A DNA stretch of 64,000 bases from a virus, in IMG/VR virus record IMGVR_UViG_3300042892_002240, positions 28,495 to 92,494 of that record. One strand, written 5' to 3'. Under the pieces are notes generated by a model. It saw nothing but the letters and a program-made list of their open reading frames with translations, was not told the origin of the DNA and made no database searches. The translations under genes were made by a program, and so were the position numbers. How positions within the stretch are numbered: position 1 is the stretch's first letter; each line of letters starts with the position of its first letter. This document shows positions 8,459-16,998 of the stretch, one piece after another.

Positions 8459-8893
8459 TTATTTGGTTGAGGCCCGAAGTTGCCAGGACCATTTATTGTG
8501 GTTGTCAATGCGATCAGCAAGGAAATTCATAATTCCTTGTTCGTCTTTCTTTTGAGCCTCATCAAATGCTTTTTTAAGAGATTTAAGAAGGGCTTCATTT
8601 GCCGTCAACAGGGACTTGGCCATTGCTTTTGGATTAGGTTGTACATCTTTAAAATCAAGGGTGCGAAGATCTAAGAACTTTTGCAGGCTAAATGGAGCGT
8701 AATCGTCAAGTTTACGAATGTTTTCTGCAATTAGGTCAATTGACCCATAGGCATCTTCGTAGATTTCTGAAAACAAAGCGTGATATTGGCTAAAATCAGA
8801 ACCTTCTACATTCCAATGGTATCCATGGGCCATAAAGTAAAAAGTGACTACATCTGAAACAAGCACTTTGAGAGCTTTAACAAGGGCTTCCAT
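8459..8893 (-). CDS. Dps/ferritin-like protein
   Basis: The start at 8893 is preceded by GTAGGAGACAAA. The 144-residue protein has the Dps helical pattern: FYFMAHGYHWNVEG, then FSQYHALFSEIYEDAYGSID, then AENIRKLDDYAPFS, and a last long helix with NFLADRIDNHNKWSWQLRA. His in HGYHW and the acidic E/D of SEIYEDAYGSID correspond to ferroxidase ligands of Dps (family knowledge). Dps oligomers bind DNA and store iron, protecting from peroxide. The Lys-rich genes beside it fit a DNA-packing or protection group. A four-helix ferritin-like fold is clear; a true Dps dodecamer is likely but not shown. Confidence 0.85.
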   Translation of the reverse strand: MEALVKALKVLVSDVVTFYFMAHGYHWNVEGSDFSQYHALFSEIYEDAYGSIDLIAENIRKLDDYAPFSLQKFLDLRTLDFKDVQPNPKAMAKSLLTANEALLKSLKKAFDEAQKKDEQGIMNFLADRIDNHNKWSWQLRASTK

Positions 8894-8914
8894 TTTGTCT
8901 CCTACAAAAATACT

Positions 8915-8991
8915 GGGGTATGTGAAGTATACCCCACACACCCCAGCGTTTTGTAAAAACGCCAGGCTGAAGAACCACCAACTAACCTGGC
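8915..8991. promoter_or_regulatory. Divergent control region with nested inverted repeats
   Basis: Between the leftward Dps operon and the rightward replication operon are three inverted repeats: GGGGTAT-N7-ATACCCC (8915-8935), GCGTTTT-gta-AAAACGC (8946-8962) and GCCAGG...CCTGGC (8961-8991). The first looks like an operator. The second could act as a hairpin. No clear -35/-10 pair was found, so promoter placement is inferred from gene orientation. Confidence 0.5.
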
Positions 8992-9074
8992 AGCCCCAGT
9001 ATAGAGGGTCTTTTTAAAAGATTACAACCCGGCTGTTGCAAAAGCCACAAGATCTCGTGTACAGTCATGGACCC

Positions 9075-10316
9075 ATGACCACCAACGTTTTTGACGGCCC
9101 TTTCTTAGCAGTCCCAGTTTGGGCTGTTGGGGAAATTAGGGATTACGGACAGCCCCGAGATTTACAAGTCTTGCTTGGGTTGGTCGCCCTTATGGAACGC
9201 CGAACCAAAGAAATTGCAGCTTCTGTAATACAGATAGCCGAGTATGTTGGTGTCTCAAAAGAGACCGCAAAACGGTCACTAAAGTGGTTGGCAGACCACA
9301 AAGTAATCACAGTTATCCACAGGCAAAAACCATTAGTAAATGTTTACACACTGCACTACACACCGCCCGTTAAACACGGAGATAGGGTCATGGGTGACCC
9401 TATGATGGGGTCACGAGAGACCCTATATGGGGTCACAGAAGACCCTATGGTGGGGTCACAGGTGACCCTATCTACAACAACAAAAGACCAGCATGATGAA
9501 CCTTTTTCAAATTTCAATATAAAGATACTAAATAGAAGTACTAAAGAGATAGTAAAGAAAGCCGCAAGCGGCACGGAGGGCGAGATGATTTTAGGTTCAG
9601 ATCCAGACGATCCAGTTAGTGGTTTTGAACTTCCCCCAAAGAAAAAAGTACCTAGAAAAACAAATCAGTTTGTTAACCATTTCCTCAGCAACAAACACTC
9701 AATCATGTCTAGCTCACACAGTCCAAAAGATGTAATGATTTTAAGAAAAACGTTTAGCACCTTGATTGACTCAGGTTTAACAGAGTTCACCATCATGCAA
9801 ATGGTCACAAAATTCTTTTCGGTACAACGTTGGCGGGAAGCAGACAACACTGTTTTGTTATTTTGCACCAAAGACATCCAACAGAAATTGATGGAGCAGG
9901 TTGAAACAACAGTAGTTTCAGACAACCCCGTATTGTCCCTGATGATGAATGACTTTGAGCGCCTAGATCTTGATATCCCCTGGCCAGCAGCAATGGACTT
10001 AGTTCTTAAAAAAGTTGTCATTCGTCACGGCATGGATGTTTGCTACAGATATCCTGAAATTGTTGCTGAGTTAATAACCATCCACAACGGTGCGTTTTAC
10101 TCAGATGAATTTAATACTTCTTTGTCTGCGCTAAACTCTCTTATAAGAGTTATATCCGGAGAAGAACAAGAAGACTCAGCGTTGCTTTTAAAAGAAGTTG
10201 CGCACTTGGGTTTACCAGAAGAACTACTTAAACTTTCAAGTTCCAATCTACGTCTACCAGCGGATTCCATTGTTGAAGCGGTCTACAACTACCGAAGGGC
10301 AACCCATGGACGATGA
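9075..10316 (+). CDS. Replication initiator-like protein with N-terminal winged helix
   Basis: I start at ATG 9075; an in-frame TTG at 9036 is possible, and neither has a strong ribosome-binding site. Residues about 25-95 form a helix-turn-helix domain (LLGLVALMERRTKEI, SVIQIAEYVGVSKETAKRSL, WLADHKVITVI) as in phage replication initiators and DnaD-like proteins. The middle is a low-complexity stretch that coincides with four DNA repeats. The C-terminal half is helical. It heads the replication operon before the helicase loader, as lambda O precedes P. It may bind its own internal repeats as origin. Confidence 0.65.
   Translation: MTTNVFDGPFLAVPVWAVGEIRDYGQPRDLQVLLGLVALMERRTKEIAASVIQIAEYVGVSKETAKRSLKWLADHKVITVIHRQKPLVNVYTLHYTPPVKHGDRVMGDPMMGSRETLYGVTEDPMVGSQVTLSTTTKDQHDEPFSNFNIKILNRSTKEIVKKAASGTEGEMILGSDPDDPVSGFELPPKKKVPRKTNQFVNHFLSNKHSIMSSSHSPKDVMILRKTFSTLIDSGLTEFTIMQMVTKFFSVQRWREADNTVLLFCTKDIQQKLMEQVETTVVSDNPVLSLMMNDFERLDLDIPWPAAMDLVLKKVVIRHGMDVCYRYPEIVAELITIHNGAFYSDEFNTSLSALNSLIRVISGEEQEDSALLLKEVAHLGLPEELLKLSSSNLRLPADSIVEAVYNYRRATHGR
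9385..9471 (+). repeat. Four palindromic iterons inside the initiator gene
   Basis: The unit GGGTCA-N5..6-GACCCTAT occurs four times, with left arms at 9385, 9408, 9430 and 9453, a period of 22-23 bp (about two helical turns). Each unit is itself an imperfect palindrome. Because 22 and 23 are not multiples of three, the encoded amino acids differ between copies, so the DNA is what repeats. Iterons inside an initiator gene are known from lambda-type origins. Confidence 0.85.
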
Positions 10317-10674
10317 CGACGACACCTACCACGAATACACCTTTAACAGCGTAGAAGACATTTTTGTTTTTGTTGAATGGGTAAGGGCCAATTTTGATGA
10401 TGCCGAAGAATACGAAACATGGTTTTTGTACGCGATGGACGATGACATCCCCCCAACAACTTTTTGCACAAGAGGGAAAAAGGTTGAACAACCCCTACAC
10501 TCCTGTGTAGAGTGCAAAGCCCAGTTCCTAACACAAGCCGGGTTAGACGTCCATCAAAAAGTAGTGCACAAGAATAAGAAGAAGATCCAAAAGCAGTTTT
10601 GGGAGATTGTAAACAACTCCTACGAGAACCACCAAGAGGAAACTAATGACAAAGGAATTTCAGACCCCGACTGA
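10306..10674 (+). CDS. C2H2 zinc-finger protein
   Basis: The ATG at 10306 overlaps the end of the initiator gene, with GAAGGG just before it. The 122-residue protein starts with a strongly acidic MDDDDDTYHEYTF stretch. It carries one finger, CVECKAQFLTQAGLDVHQKV plus VH, of the C-x2-C-x12-H-x4-H type, at about residues 68-89. A basic KNKKKIQKQF helix follows. It lies between initiator and helicase loader, so a DNA-binding accessory role in replication or regulation is likely. Its end overlaps the loader gene by 29 nt. Confidence 0.7.
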   Translation: MDDDDDTYHEYTFNSVEDIFVFVEWVRANFDDAEEYETWFLYAMDDDIPPTTFCTRGKKVEQPLHSCVECKAQFLTQAGLDVHQKVVHKNKKKIQKQFWEIVNNSYENHQEETNDKGISDPD

Positions 10675-11233
10675 TTGGAAGTCAGCAGCATGGTGGCGTA
10701 ATCGTTCACCTGAAGAGCGCGTGTTTCACGCAAAGGTTCCACCACGCTTTTACAGCGTTGAAGACATTACGGTTACTTCTAGCGTTAGCAAATGGCTTGC
10801 TAATTACAAACCAGGCGACAGCTTAATTCTTCATGGTAAATCCGGCACTGGCAAAACTACTGTTGCTCAAGCAATTCTTCGTGAGTTAATTTCTTCCCAC
10901 AAGTTGTCAGGCAGGTTTGTAACTTCTGATCGTTACCTTGAGATGCTCAAAGATCAGTTTGATAGCGAGAACGTTCTCCCATCCATGTACTCAAGCCCTT
11001 ACTTGGTTAAGTACATTCAAGGCGTATTTGACATCTTGCTTCTTGACGGGGTTGGCCAAGAAAGGGAAACAGACTTTTCTATCCACGAGATTGGGAGCCT
11101 TATCCGCCGCCGCTACGAAGACATGCGCACAACCATTATCACGACTACGTTAGGCACAACTGATTTCACCCGCAGGTACGGAGAGCGTGTAAAGAGTGCT
11201 GTCATTGACATGCACGAAGAAAAGGTGTCTTAG
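10646..11233 (+). CDS. DnaC/IstB-like helicase loader ATPase
   Basis: This 195-residue AAA+ protein has Walker A GKSGTGKT (residues 64-71), Walker B DILLLD (129-134) and a sensor-like TTIITTTLGTTDF. The FVTSDRYLEML segment after Walker A is typical of DnaC/DnaI-type loaders. It would place the DnaB-like helicase, encoded two genes downstream, on origin DNA. GAGGAAACTA precedes the ATG. The family also includes IstB transposition helpers, but the context supports replication. Confidence 0.85.
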   Translation: MTKEFQTPTDWKSAAWWRNRSPEERVFHAKVPPRFYSVEDITVTSSVSKWLANYKPGDSLILHGKSGTGKTTVAQAILRELISSHKLSGRFVTSDRYLEMLKDQFDSENVLPSMYSSPYLVKYIQGVFDILLLDGVGQERETDFSIHEIGSLIRRRYEDMRTTIITTTLGTTDFTRRYGERVKSAVIDMHEEKVS

Positions 11234-11234
11234 C

Positions 11235-11678
11235 ATGGAAGGCGGCAACATTTCCCAAAGTGTCCGTTCAGGACAAGCTTGTTTTTTTGAAGACTTACTT
11301 GTTTCCCGCCCCACAGGCGCTTCTTTAATAAAATCAAAATATTACGAAAAAACAGGTGACTGGAAATCTGCGTTAAAACTTTGGAAACCAAATGACCTTC
11401 CTTTAAAGTCTTTAATTGACACAGTTGAAAGGTTGCATGTCTCAACTGAAGTTATAACTTTTTTAAGTCCCGATGCCGTAGAACCTATTTATCAATGGTT
11501 AGTTCGCAAAGGCGTTATGACTAATGTTGAATACTACGAAAGCGTAGAGGACTACAGCGTTGACCTCCGGTATAACCGATCAATAACAACCGTCTATGTA
11601 GCAAAACAAGAAGATGCACTTATACTTGGCCCCCGGTCTACAGTCGTAAGTCCGAACACTCAGTGGGGAAGATTTTAA
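11235..11678 (+). CDS. Unknown protein between helicase loader and helicase
   Basis: The start at 11235 follows the previous stop by 1 nt, with AAAGGTG before it. The 147-residue protein has no motif I recognise. Visible are YYEKTGDWKSALKLWKPNDL and a C-terminal half rich in strands (GVMTNVEYYESVEDYSVDL). Its place between loader and helicase, with a 1-nt overlap into the helicase gene (TAATG), suggests a replisome accessory role by context only. Confidence 0.6.
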   Translation: MEGGNISQSVRSGQACFFEDLLVSRPTGASLIKSKYYEKTGDWKSALKLWKPNDLPLKSLIDTVERLHVSTEVITFLSPDAVEPIYQWLVRKGVMTNVEYYESVEDYSVDLRYNRSITTVYVAKQEDALILGPRSTVVSPNTQWGRF

Positions 11679-12931
11679 TGGCATCCAGCGAGCTCTATCT
11701 AATCTCAAAAGTAATTCACGAAAAAGATGCCTCTGCTCCAGTCAAGGCTGGACTTAAGCCAGATCACTTAACGGGTGAGTGGTCAGACATTTGGCGTTGG
11801 ATTTTAGAGTTCCAACAAACACACGGTTCCGTACCTACGGAACGCGTACTACTACGAGAGTACGGTGGGGTAACACTCCAAGACGTAAAAGATGAGCCAT
11901 TTTCGAGGCTGCTTGATGAAATCTTTGAGGCGTATAGAAAACGCTGTTTGTTGGATGCACTACAACCAGCAATCAACGCCTTAAACGCCGACGATGTAAA
12001 CGCCGCTTTAGCATCCCTTACTTCAGGCATTCAAAAAGCTTCAGTGGAAGCGGCACGCCTACGTGATGTTGACATTATTCAAAACTGGGAAAACCGTATT
12101 AACCGCTACGAAGAGATGCGTTTACAACCAAACGCTTTACGTGGTATTCCTACTGGGTTCTATGGTCTTGACAAAATCACTCACGGACTGCGCCCACAAC
12201 AATTCATTGTGTTTGCTGGAGAACCAAAACGTGGTAAATCTCTATTTGCCTTGATCCTCGCCAACTCAGCGCACGTTCATGGTAAACGCCCGTTGTTTGT
12301 TTCTTTTGAAATGAGCATTGAAGAGCAAGAAGCTCGCTATGACTCTTTGATTGCCAAAGTTCCGTATGACAGGATTTTGTCAGGAGATCTAAATACAAAG
12401 GACATGACCAAGATTCACAAAGCTTTATCTATCCGCAAACACATGCAGCCTTTTGTATTCAGTGAAGACACCGCGTCGTTGACTACAGTCAGTGCATTAG
12501 CAAGCAAGGTGCAGGAGTATTCTCCAGACGTGCTATTTGTTGACGGTGTGTATTTGATGGATGATGAAGAGGGTGAAGCAAAAGGTAGCCCCCAAGCGTT
12601 GACTAACATTACGCGTGCATTAAAGCGTATGGCTCAGCGTTTTGACATCCCTGTTGTTGCTACAACTCAGGTTTTGTCTTGGAAGCTACAGAACCGCAAG
12701 ACTCGTGCAGTTACTGCTGACGCAATTGGGTACACCTCTTCATTTGCTCAAGATGCCGACTTGATTCTTGGTGTAGAGCGCAACCCAGACATTGATGACC
12801 AAGCAATTATTAGAGTTGTCTTAGCTCGTACAGCCCCTACTGGAGAAGTACACGTTAAATGGGATTGGACAACCATGGAGTTTGAGGAGGTTATGGGTGA
12901 TGCAGAAGCAACTGACCCCTCATTTGACTGA
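11678..12931 (+). CDS. DnaB-like replicative helicase
   Basis: The ATG at 11678 shares its A with the upstream TAA stop, and GGGGAAGA precedes it. The 417-residue protein has an N-terminal helical domain and then a RecA-like core beginning RGIPTGFYGLDKITHGLRP. Walker A is GEPKRGKS (181-188), then FVSFEMSIEEQEAR. Walker B is VLFVDGVYLM, followed by the motif-3 region VATTQVLSW and an arginine-finger region. The order matches DnaB and phage gp41-type helicases. It acts with the primase in the next gene. Confidence 0.88.
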   Translation: MASSELYLISKVIHEKDASAPVKAGLKPDHLTGEWSDIWRWILEFQQTHGSVPTERVLLREYGGVTLQDVKDEPFSRLLDEIFEAYRKRCLLDALQPAINALNADDVNAALASLTSGIQKASVEAARLRDVDIIQNWENRINRYEEMRLQPNALRGIPTGFYGLDKITHGLRPQQFIVFAGEPKRGKSLFALILANSAHVHGKRPLFVSFEMSIEEQEARYDSLIAKVPYDRILSGDLNTKDMTKIHKALSIRKHMQPFVFSEDTASLTTVSALASKVQEYSPDVLFVDGVYLMDDEEGEAKGSPQALTNITRALKRMAQRFDIPVVATTQVLSWKLQNRKTRAVTADAIGYTSSFAQDADLILGVERNPDIDDQAIIRVVLARTAPTGEVHVKWDWTTMEFEEVMGDAEATDPSFD

Positions 12932-13820
12932 TCTTAGTGACATTCTAAAAGTCTCAGGGGTAGAAGTACTCCGTGTTAGTGATCGGGAAATAACAGGTAG
13001 GTGCCCAGTCCACGAAAGGGTTACTGGTCACGCAGACAACTCCCCTTCTTGGAGCATGAACGCGTCTACCGGACTTTGGCTTTGCTTTTCATGTGGAGCA
13101 CGTGGCACTCTTTCTATGCTCCTTTCCGAATTATCGGGAGAAGCAGGTATATCAGCTCAACAGTTTTTAATTAACGCTGGCATGCAGCGGCTTACTAGCT
13201 CAGACGCGTCTACTTACCAAGTCCCACAGAAACTAGATACTGAAGCTTTTTTTAAGTTTGAAAGAGTCTCCGATAAGCATTGCTTTTCAAAACACCTTGA
13301 TCCCGACATTATCTACCGTTACGGCGTTAGGTGGAACCCAACCAACAAGTCATGGTGCATACCCATTATTTCAAGCATGGGTAGCCTCATGGGGTGGCAA
13401 GAAAAACGACCGGGTTGGGTACGTAACTTTCCTGTTGGCATTGAAAAGTCCAAGACCTTATTTGGTGTAGAACGTTTCAGGAGCAAGACTTCGGTCCTTG
13501 TTGAATCTCCATTAGACGTAATTCGTTTTGCCATGGTGTTTTCTAAACCCCAAGCTGTCGCATCCTTTGGTGCTCAAGTTTCAAAAAGCCAAATGGACCT
13601 GCTTTTACACATGTCAGACACGATTGTTATAGCCATGGACAATGACGAGGCTGGGATTGAATCCAGCAAACGCCTGTACAAGAACCTCGGGACTCCCCGT
13701 AAGGGTATAAAGTGGTGGAACTACTCCACTACTAGTGCTAAAGATATTGGCGACATGACAGACGACGAAATAGAAACCGGACTACTAACTGCTACCGTTG
13801 TTCCTCCCTGGATTCGGTAA
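12900..13820 (+). CDS. DnaG-like primase
   Basis: The start at 12900 uses a GAGGAGG site inside the helicase gene. The 306-residue protein has a CHC2 zinc finger (C35, H38, C62, C65) and a Toprim core with VLVESPLDVIRF (Glu202) and MDNDEAG (Asp247, Asp249). It makes RNA primers for lagging-strand synthesis. It is shorter than bacterial DnaG and lacks a recognisable helicase-binding C-terminal domain, as is usual in phages. It overlaps the helicase by 32 nt. Confidence 0.88.
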   Translation: MQKQLTPHLTDLSDILKVSGVEVLRVSDREITGRCPVHERVTGHADNSPSWSMNASTGLWLCFSCGARGTLSMLLSELSGEAGISAQQFLINAGMQRLTSSDASTYQVPQKLDTEAFFKFERVSDKHCFSKHLDPDIIYRYGVRWNPTNKSWCIPIISSMGSLMGWQEKRPGWVRNFPVGIEKSKTLFGVERFRSKTSVLVESPLDVIRFAMVFSKPQAVASFGAQVSKSQMDLLLHMSDTIVIAMDNDEAGIESSKRLYKNLGTPRKGIKWWNYSTTSAKDIGDMTDDEIETGLLTATVVPPWIR

Positions 13821-15367
13821 TGTTTAAAGGAAAGCTTTACCCATATCAAGAAGAGTCGGTAACCAAAATGGTTGACCGTGGGCAAATGCTTTTAGGCCTT
13901 GTAATGGGTGCTGGCAAAACCGTAACTACTATTGCAGCCGTTGAAGAGTTGTTTGTTCTCAATGAGATTGACAAGTGCTTGATCATTGTTCCAGCTTCAT
14001 TAAAATACCAATGGAAACGGGAAATAGAAAGATTTACTGATTCTCGCGTAATAGTCATTGACGGTACACCAAAAGCCCGTGAAAAACTGTGGAGAGTAGC
14101 AATATCAGCAAGATACATTGTTGCCAATCCAGAAAGCCTTACAAAAGATGTTGAACATTTAAACCGGCTAAATGTTCAAGCAGTTGTTGTTGACGAAGCA
14201 ACCATTATTAAATCAAGGGTAAGCAAAAGATCTAAGTTAATTAAACGCATTGGCAAAAAAGTTAACTACCGGTTTGCCCTAACAGGGCAGCCAATTGAAA
14301 ACCGGCCAGAAGAGTTGTTTTCAATTATGGAATTTGTTGACCCAAGCATCCTGGGTAAGTTTGATTTGTTTGACCGTACTTTTATTGTTAGGGACCACTT
14401 TGGTAGACCCACTAGGTACAGGAATTTGGACAGCATGCACGCTTCGTTATCTGAATGTCTAATCCGCAAGACGCGAGAAGACATTGCAGATCAACTTCCA
14501 AAGATTGTTCATCAAACCATTCCAGTTCCCTTTGATGTAAAAGGTGCAATTTTATACAAAGCTATTTCTGCTGACTTATTGCATCAGCTACAACAGGCCA
14601 TGAGTAGCCATGGTGGTTCATTTAGCTTATGGAACCATTACAACGACCCAGAGTCAAATGCTGCGCAAGGCCAAATTATGTCTAGGTTGACAACCTTAAG
14701 AATGCTTTGTGACAACCCAGAATTAGTAAAACATTCTGCCCTTCTATACAGGGACCCATCAAAGCCAGATCAAGGCAGCGCATATGCCGACCTCCTAGAT
14801 AGTAAAGGCATGTTAACCGGGGTATCTGAAACTCCAAAATTGTCTGCTGTTTTAGATTACATTGAAGAAGTTCTGGCTGAAGATCCAATTAACAAAGTTG
14901 TTTTATTTTCTTTCTTTAAAGACAACCTTCGTTACATCCAAAAAGCCACTTCTAAGATAACAAACTCAGTCTTATTCATGGGTGGTATGAACGCCGAAGA
15001 AAAAGACGAAGCTAAGCAGTTATTCTCTAATGACCCCAACACACGCTTGTTCTTATCTTCAGATGCTGGTGGATACGGCGTTGACCTTCCAATGGCCAAC
15101 TACCTTATTTCCTATGACCTTCCTTGGAGCAGCGGAAAGCTTGAACAAAGAGAAGCTCGAATTATTCGTTTGTCATCCACTTTTGATCACGTAACCATTG
15201 CTACATTTGTCATGCAAGGTTCAATTGAAGAACGACAATACGAAATGCTCCAACAGAAACGTTCCATTAGTGAGGCGTTTATTGATGGAAAACATCACGA
15301 CGTACGTGGTGGTTTTGACATTACATTAGGTAGCCTAACAACATTCCTACGAGACTCAAAGGTTTAA
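13820..15367 (+). CDS. SNF2-type DNA helicase/translocase
   Basis: This 515-residue superfamily 2 protein has motif I VMGAGKT (28-34), Ia LIIVPASLKYQW, II VVVDEAT (122-128), III RFALTGQPIENRPEE, V GGYGVDLPMANYLISYDLPW and VI EQREARIIRLSS. These are SWI2/SNF2 signatures. Such proteins move along duplex DNA and may help fork restart or clear proteins. The ATG overlaps the primase stop. A second SNF2-type protein is encoded at 39610-41043. Confidence 0.88.
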   Translation: MFKGKLYPYQEESVTKMVDRGQMLLGLVMGAGKTVTTIAAVEELFVLNEIDKCLIIVPASLKYQWKREIERFTDSRVIVIDGTPKAREKLWRVAISARYIVANPESLTKDVEHLNRLNVQAVVVDEATIIKSRVSKRSKLIKRIGKKVNYRFALTGQPIENRPEELFSIMEFVDPSILGKFDLFDRTFIVRDHFGRPTRYRNLDSMHASLSECLIRKTREDIADQLPKIVHQTIPVPFDVKGAILYKAISADLLHQLQQAMSSHGGSFSLWNHYNDPESNAAQGQIMSRLTTLRMLCDNPELVKHSALLYRDPSKPDQGSAYADLLDSKGMLTGVSETPKLSAVLDYIEEVLAEDPINKVVLFSFFKDNLRYIQKATSKITNSVLFMGGMNAEEKDEAKQLFSNDPNTRLFLSSDAGGYGVDLPMANYLISYDLPWSSGKLEQREARIIRLSSTFDHVTIATFVMQGSIEERQYEMLQQKRSISEAFIDGKHHDVRGGFDITLGSLTTFLRDSKV

Positions 15368-15368
15368 A

Positions 15369-15824
15369 ATGATCAACAAACCAAAACTTCCAGATAGAGA
15401 AGATGCCAACATTCCTACAAAAGAGCTTCTTGGGCGGATTGCTGAGGAGTACAAAAAGGCAAAAGAATTTGCCGAAAGCACCGCTAAGCGTGCCGATGAA
15501 CTAAAGAAAGAACTTGTTCGTCAGGTCTCCCAGTACGGTACCCCAGACGACAAGGGACACAAATGGATGGCCGCCGGCAATATGCAATTAAAGCATGAGC
15601 GTCGTGTTGGTAAAGCCTTTGACCTAGCTTCAGCAATTGATTGGGCAAAACAAACTGGAATTTGGGATGCCGTAAAAGAAATTGTTGAAACAACCAATGA
15701 AGACTTAATCTTGCGGTACTCATGGGAACACCCCGAGCATCAAGACACAGTTGCAAGGTTTTACACAGAACGTGAAACTTGGGCTTTTAAATTAGTTGAT
15801 CAAAAAAGCTACGACGACGAATAA
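15369..15824 (+). CDS. Coiled-coil protein of unknown function
   Basis: This 151-residue protein has a long N-terminal helix (GRIAEEYKKAKEFAESTAKR, then ADELKKELVRQV), probably coiled coil. A compact domain follows with DDKGHKWMAAGNMQLKHERR and a C-terminal FYTERETWAFKLV. I do not recognise the family; similar small proteins accompany replication genes in actinophages. It starts 1 nt after the SNF2 gene and overlaps the next gene by 1 nt. Confidence 0.6.
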   Translation: MINKPKLPDREDANIPTKELLGRIAEEYKKAKEFAESTAKRADELKKELVRQVSQYGTPDDKGHKWMAAGNMQLKHERRVGKAFDLASAIDWAKQTGIWDAVKEIVETTNEDLILRYSWEHPEHQDTVARFYTERETWAFKLVDQKSYDDE

Positions 15825-16267
15825 TGTCAAAAGACCCTCTTGATCTTTTTAACTCCCTTCCGGATTACCCGGGAAAGACGCCGCCTAAAAACAGACAAGA
15901 AACAACAAAAAAGTTTAAGCCCATTGCCGAAGACCGGCTAAATGGGGCAAAGCCAACCATTTTTGTAATTAACGGTGTTGAGCAGCACTTCTTTTTAGTA
16001 GGGGATTTAGCAAAAGCCCTTAATAGGAGACCGGTTACAATCCGGAAGTGGGAACTTAACGGGTGGTTACCAAAAGCAAAGTACCGGACAACTTCTCCCA
16101 AGGGAACACAAATTCCTGGAAAAGTTCAAAAAGGACGTAGGCTTTACTCTTTGAATCAGGTAGAGTTTCTAATTACCGCGTTGTCGCGGTATGAGATAGA
16201 CAACCCAGCTAAGGCCAACTGGGACGGCTTCAGACAACACATCAAAAACGAATGGCCCAACGATTAA
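15824..16267 (+). CDS. MerR-like helix-turn-helix DNA-binding protein
   Basis: This 147-residue protein is basic in its first third. It has a winged-helix segment at about residues 58-115: VGDLAKALNRRPVTIRKWEL, NGWLPKAKYR, then RRLYSLNQVEFLITAL. This is the MerR/excisionase-type arrangement used for DNA recognition. It lies directly before the ssDNA-binding protein gene, so it may regulate or organise replication. No effector domain is present. Confidence 0.7.
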   Translation: MSKDPLDLFNSLPDYPGKTPPKNRQETTKKFKPIAEDRLNGAKPTIFVINGVEQHFFLVGDLAKALNRRPVTIRKWELNGWLPKAKYRTTSPKGTQIPGKVQKGRRLYSLNQVEFLITALSRYEIDNPAKANWDGFRQHIKNEWPND

Positions 16268-16273
16268 GGAAAA

Positions 16274-16984
16274 ATGATGAGCAGATATGATGATGATGAC
16301 GAAGAGACCATGGAAGAAGCACCAGTGCGTGCTACTTCTAACCTCAAGTTAGTAGTAGAGGACAAGGAAGAAGAGCCCGAAGCGGACGAAGCCCCTGCGG
16401 CTAGTTCAATCCGCCGTGGTTGGGGTGCTGCTGAAACAGTCAAGCACGCCGATTCTCCTTTTGCCCAGCGCCTACGAGTTACCGAAGAACCAACAATTGT
16501 TAAATTTGTTGAAGACGAGCCTTACGCTTCTTACCGCCAACACTGGGTAGAGCGTTCGGGGCAGAAGTCATTTACTTGTATTGCCGAGTCGGACCCCAAA
16601 GGGTGCCCACTTTGTGACGCTGGTATGCGCCCCTCAACTCGCTTTGCGTTCAACGTAATTCAAATGACCTCAGATGGTGAACCCACTTTGAAGTCCTACG
16701 AAGTTGGCCCACGAGTTATTGACCAACTTAAGAATTTCCATAACGACCCACGCCAAGGCCCATTGTCCAAGCATTTTTGGGCAGTTAGCCGTTCAGGCAA
16801 GGGTGCCACCTCAGCCACCAATCATCAGTTGGTTAAAGAGCGTGACCTTGAGGAATGGAACATTGACCAGTTAACAACAGAGACCTTTAAGCTTCTTAAG
16901 TCAAAAGCTTACGGTCCTGAGATTATTCAGATTCCTTCACGCAAGGATCTTCAGCAGATCGTTCTTGACGACCTGGATAGCTGA
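16274..16984 (+). CDS. Single-stranded DNA-binding protein, gp32-like
   Basis: This 236-residue protein has an acidic N-terminal 50 residues. An OB-like core contains EEPTIVKFVEDEPYASYRQH, FTCIAESD and a knuckle CPLCDAGMRPS, then TRFAFNVIQM and YEVGPRVIDQLKNFH. The order of strand, CPLC knuckle and FAFNV is what I associate with phage gp32-like binding proteins. The acidic tract at the N-terminus rather than the C-terminus is unusual. It sits just before DNA polymerase. The start may be either of two adjacent ATGs (16274 or 16277) after AAGGAAAA. Confidence 0.7.
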   Translation: MMSRYDDDDEETMEEAPVRATSNLKLVVEDKEEEPEADEAPAASSIRRGWGAAETVKHADSPFAQRLRVTEEPTIVKFVEDEPYASYRQHWVERSGQKSFTCIAESDPKGCPLCDAGMRPSTRFAFNVIQMTSDGEPTLKSYEVGPRVIDQLKNFHNDPRQGPLSKHFWAVSRSGKGATSATNHQLVKERDLEEWNIDQLTTETFKLLKSKAYGPEIIQIPSRKDLQQIVLDDLDS

Positions 16985-16998
16985 AGTTGGAGACAAAC

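Noticed and set aside
8048-8532. Rightward ORFs opposite the Dps and DUF6321-like genes
   Set aside because: They lack ribosome-binding sites, encode Phe/Cys-rich text caused by opposite-strand Lys codons, and lie over well-supported leftward genes.
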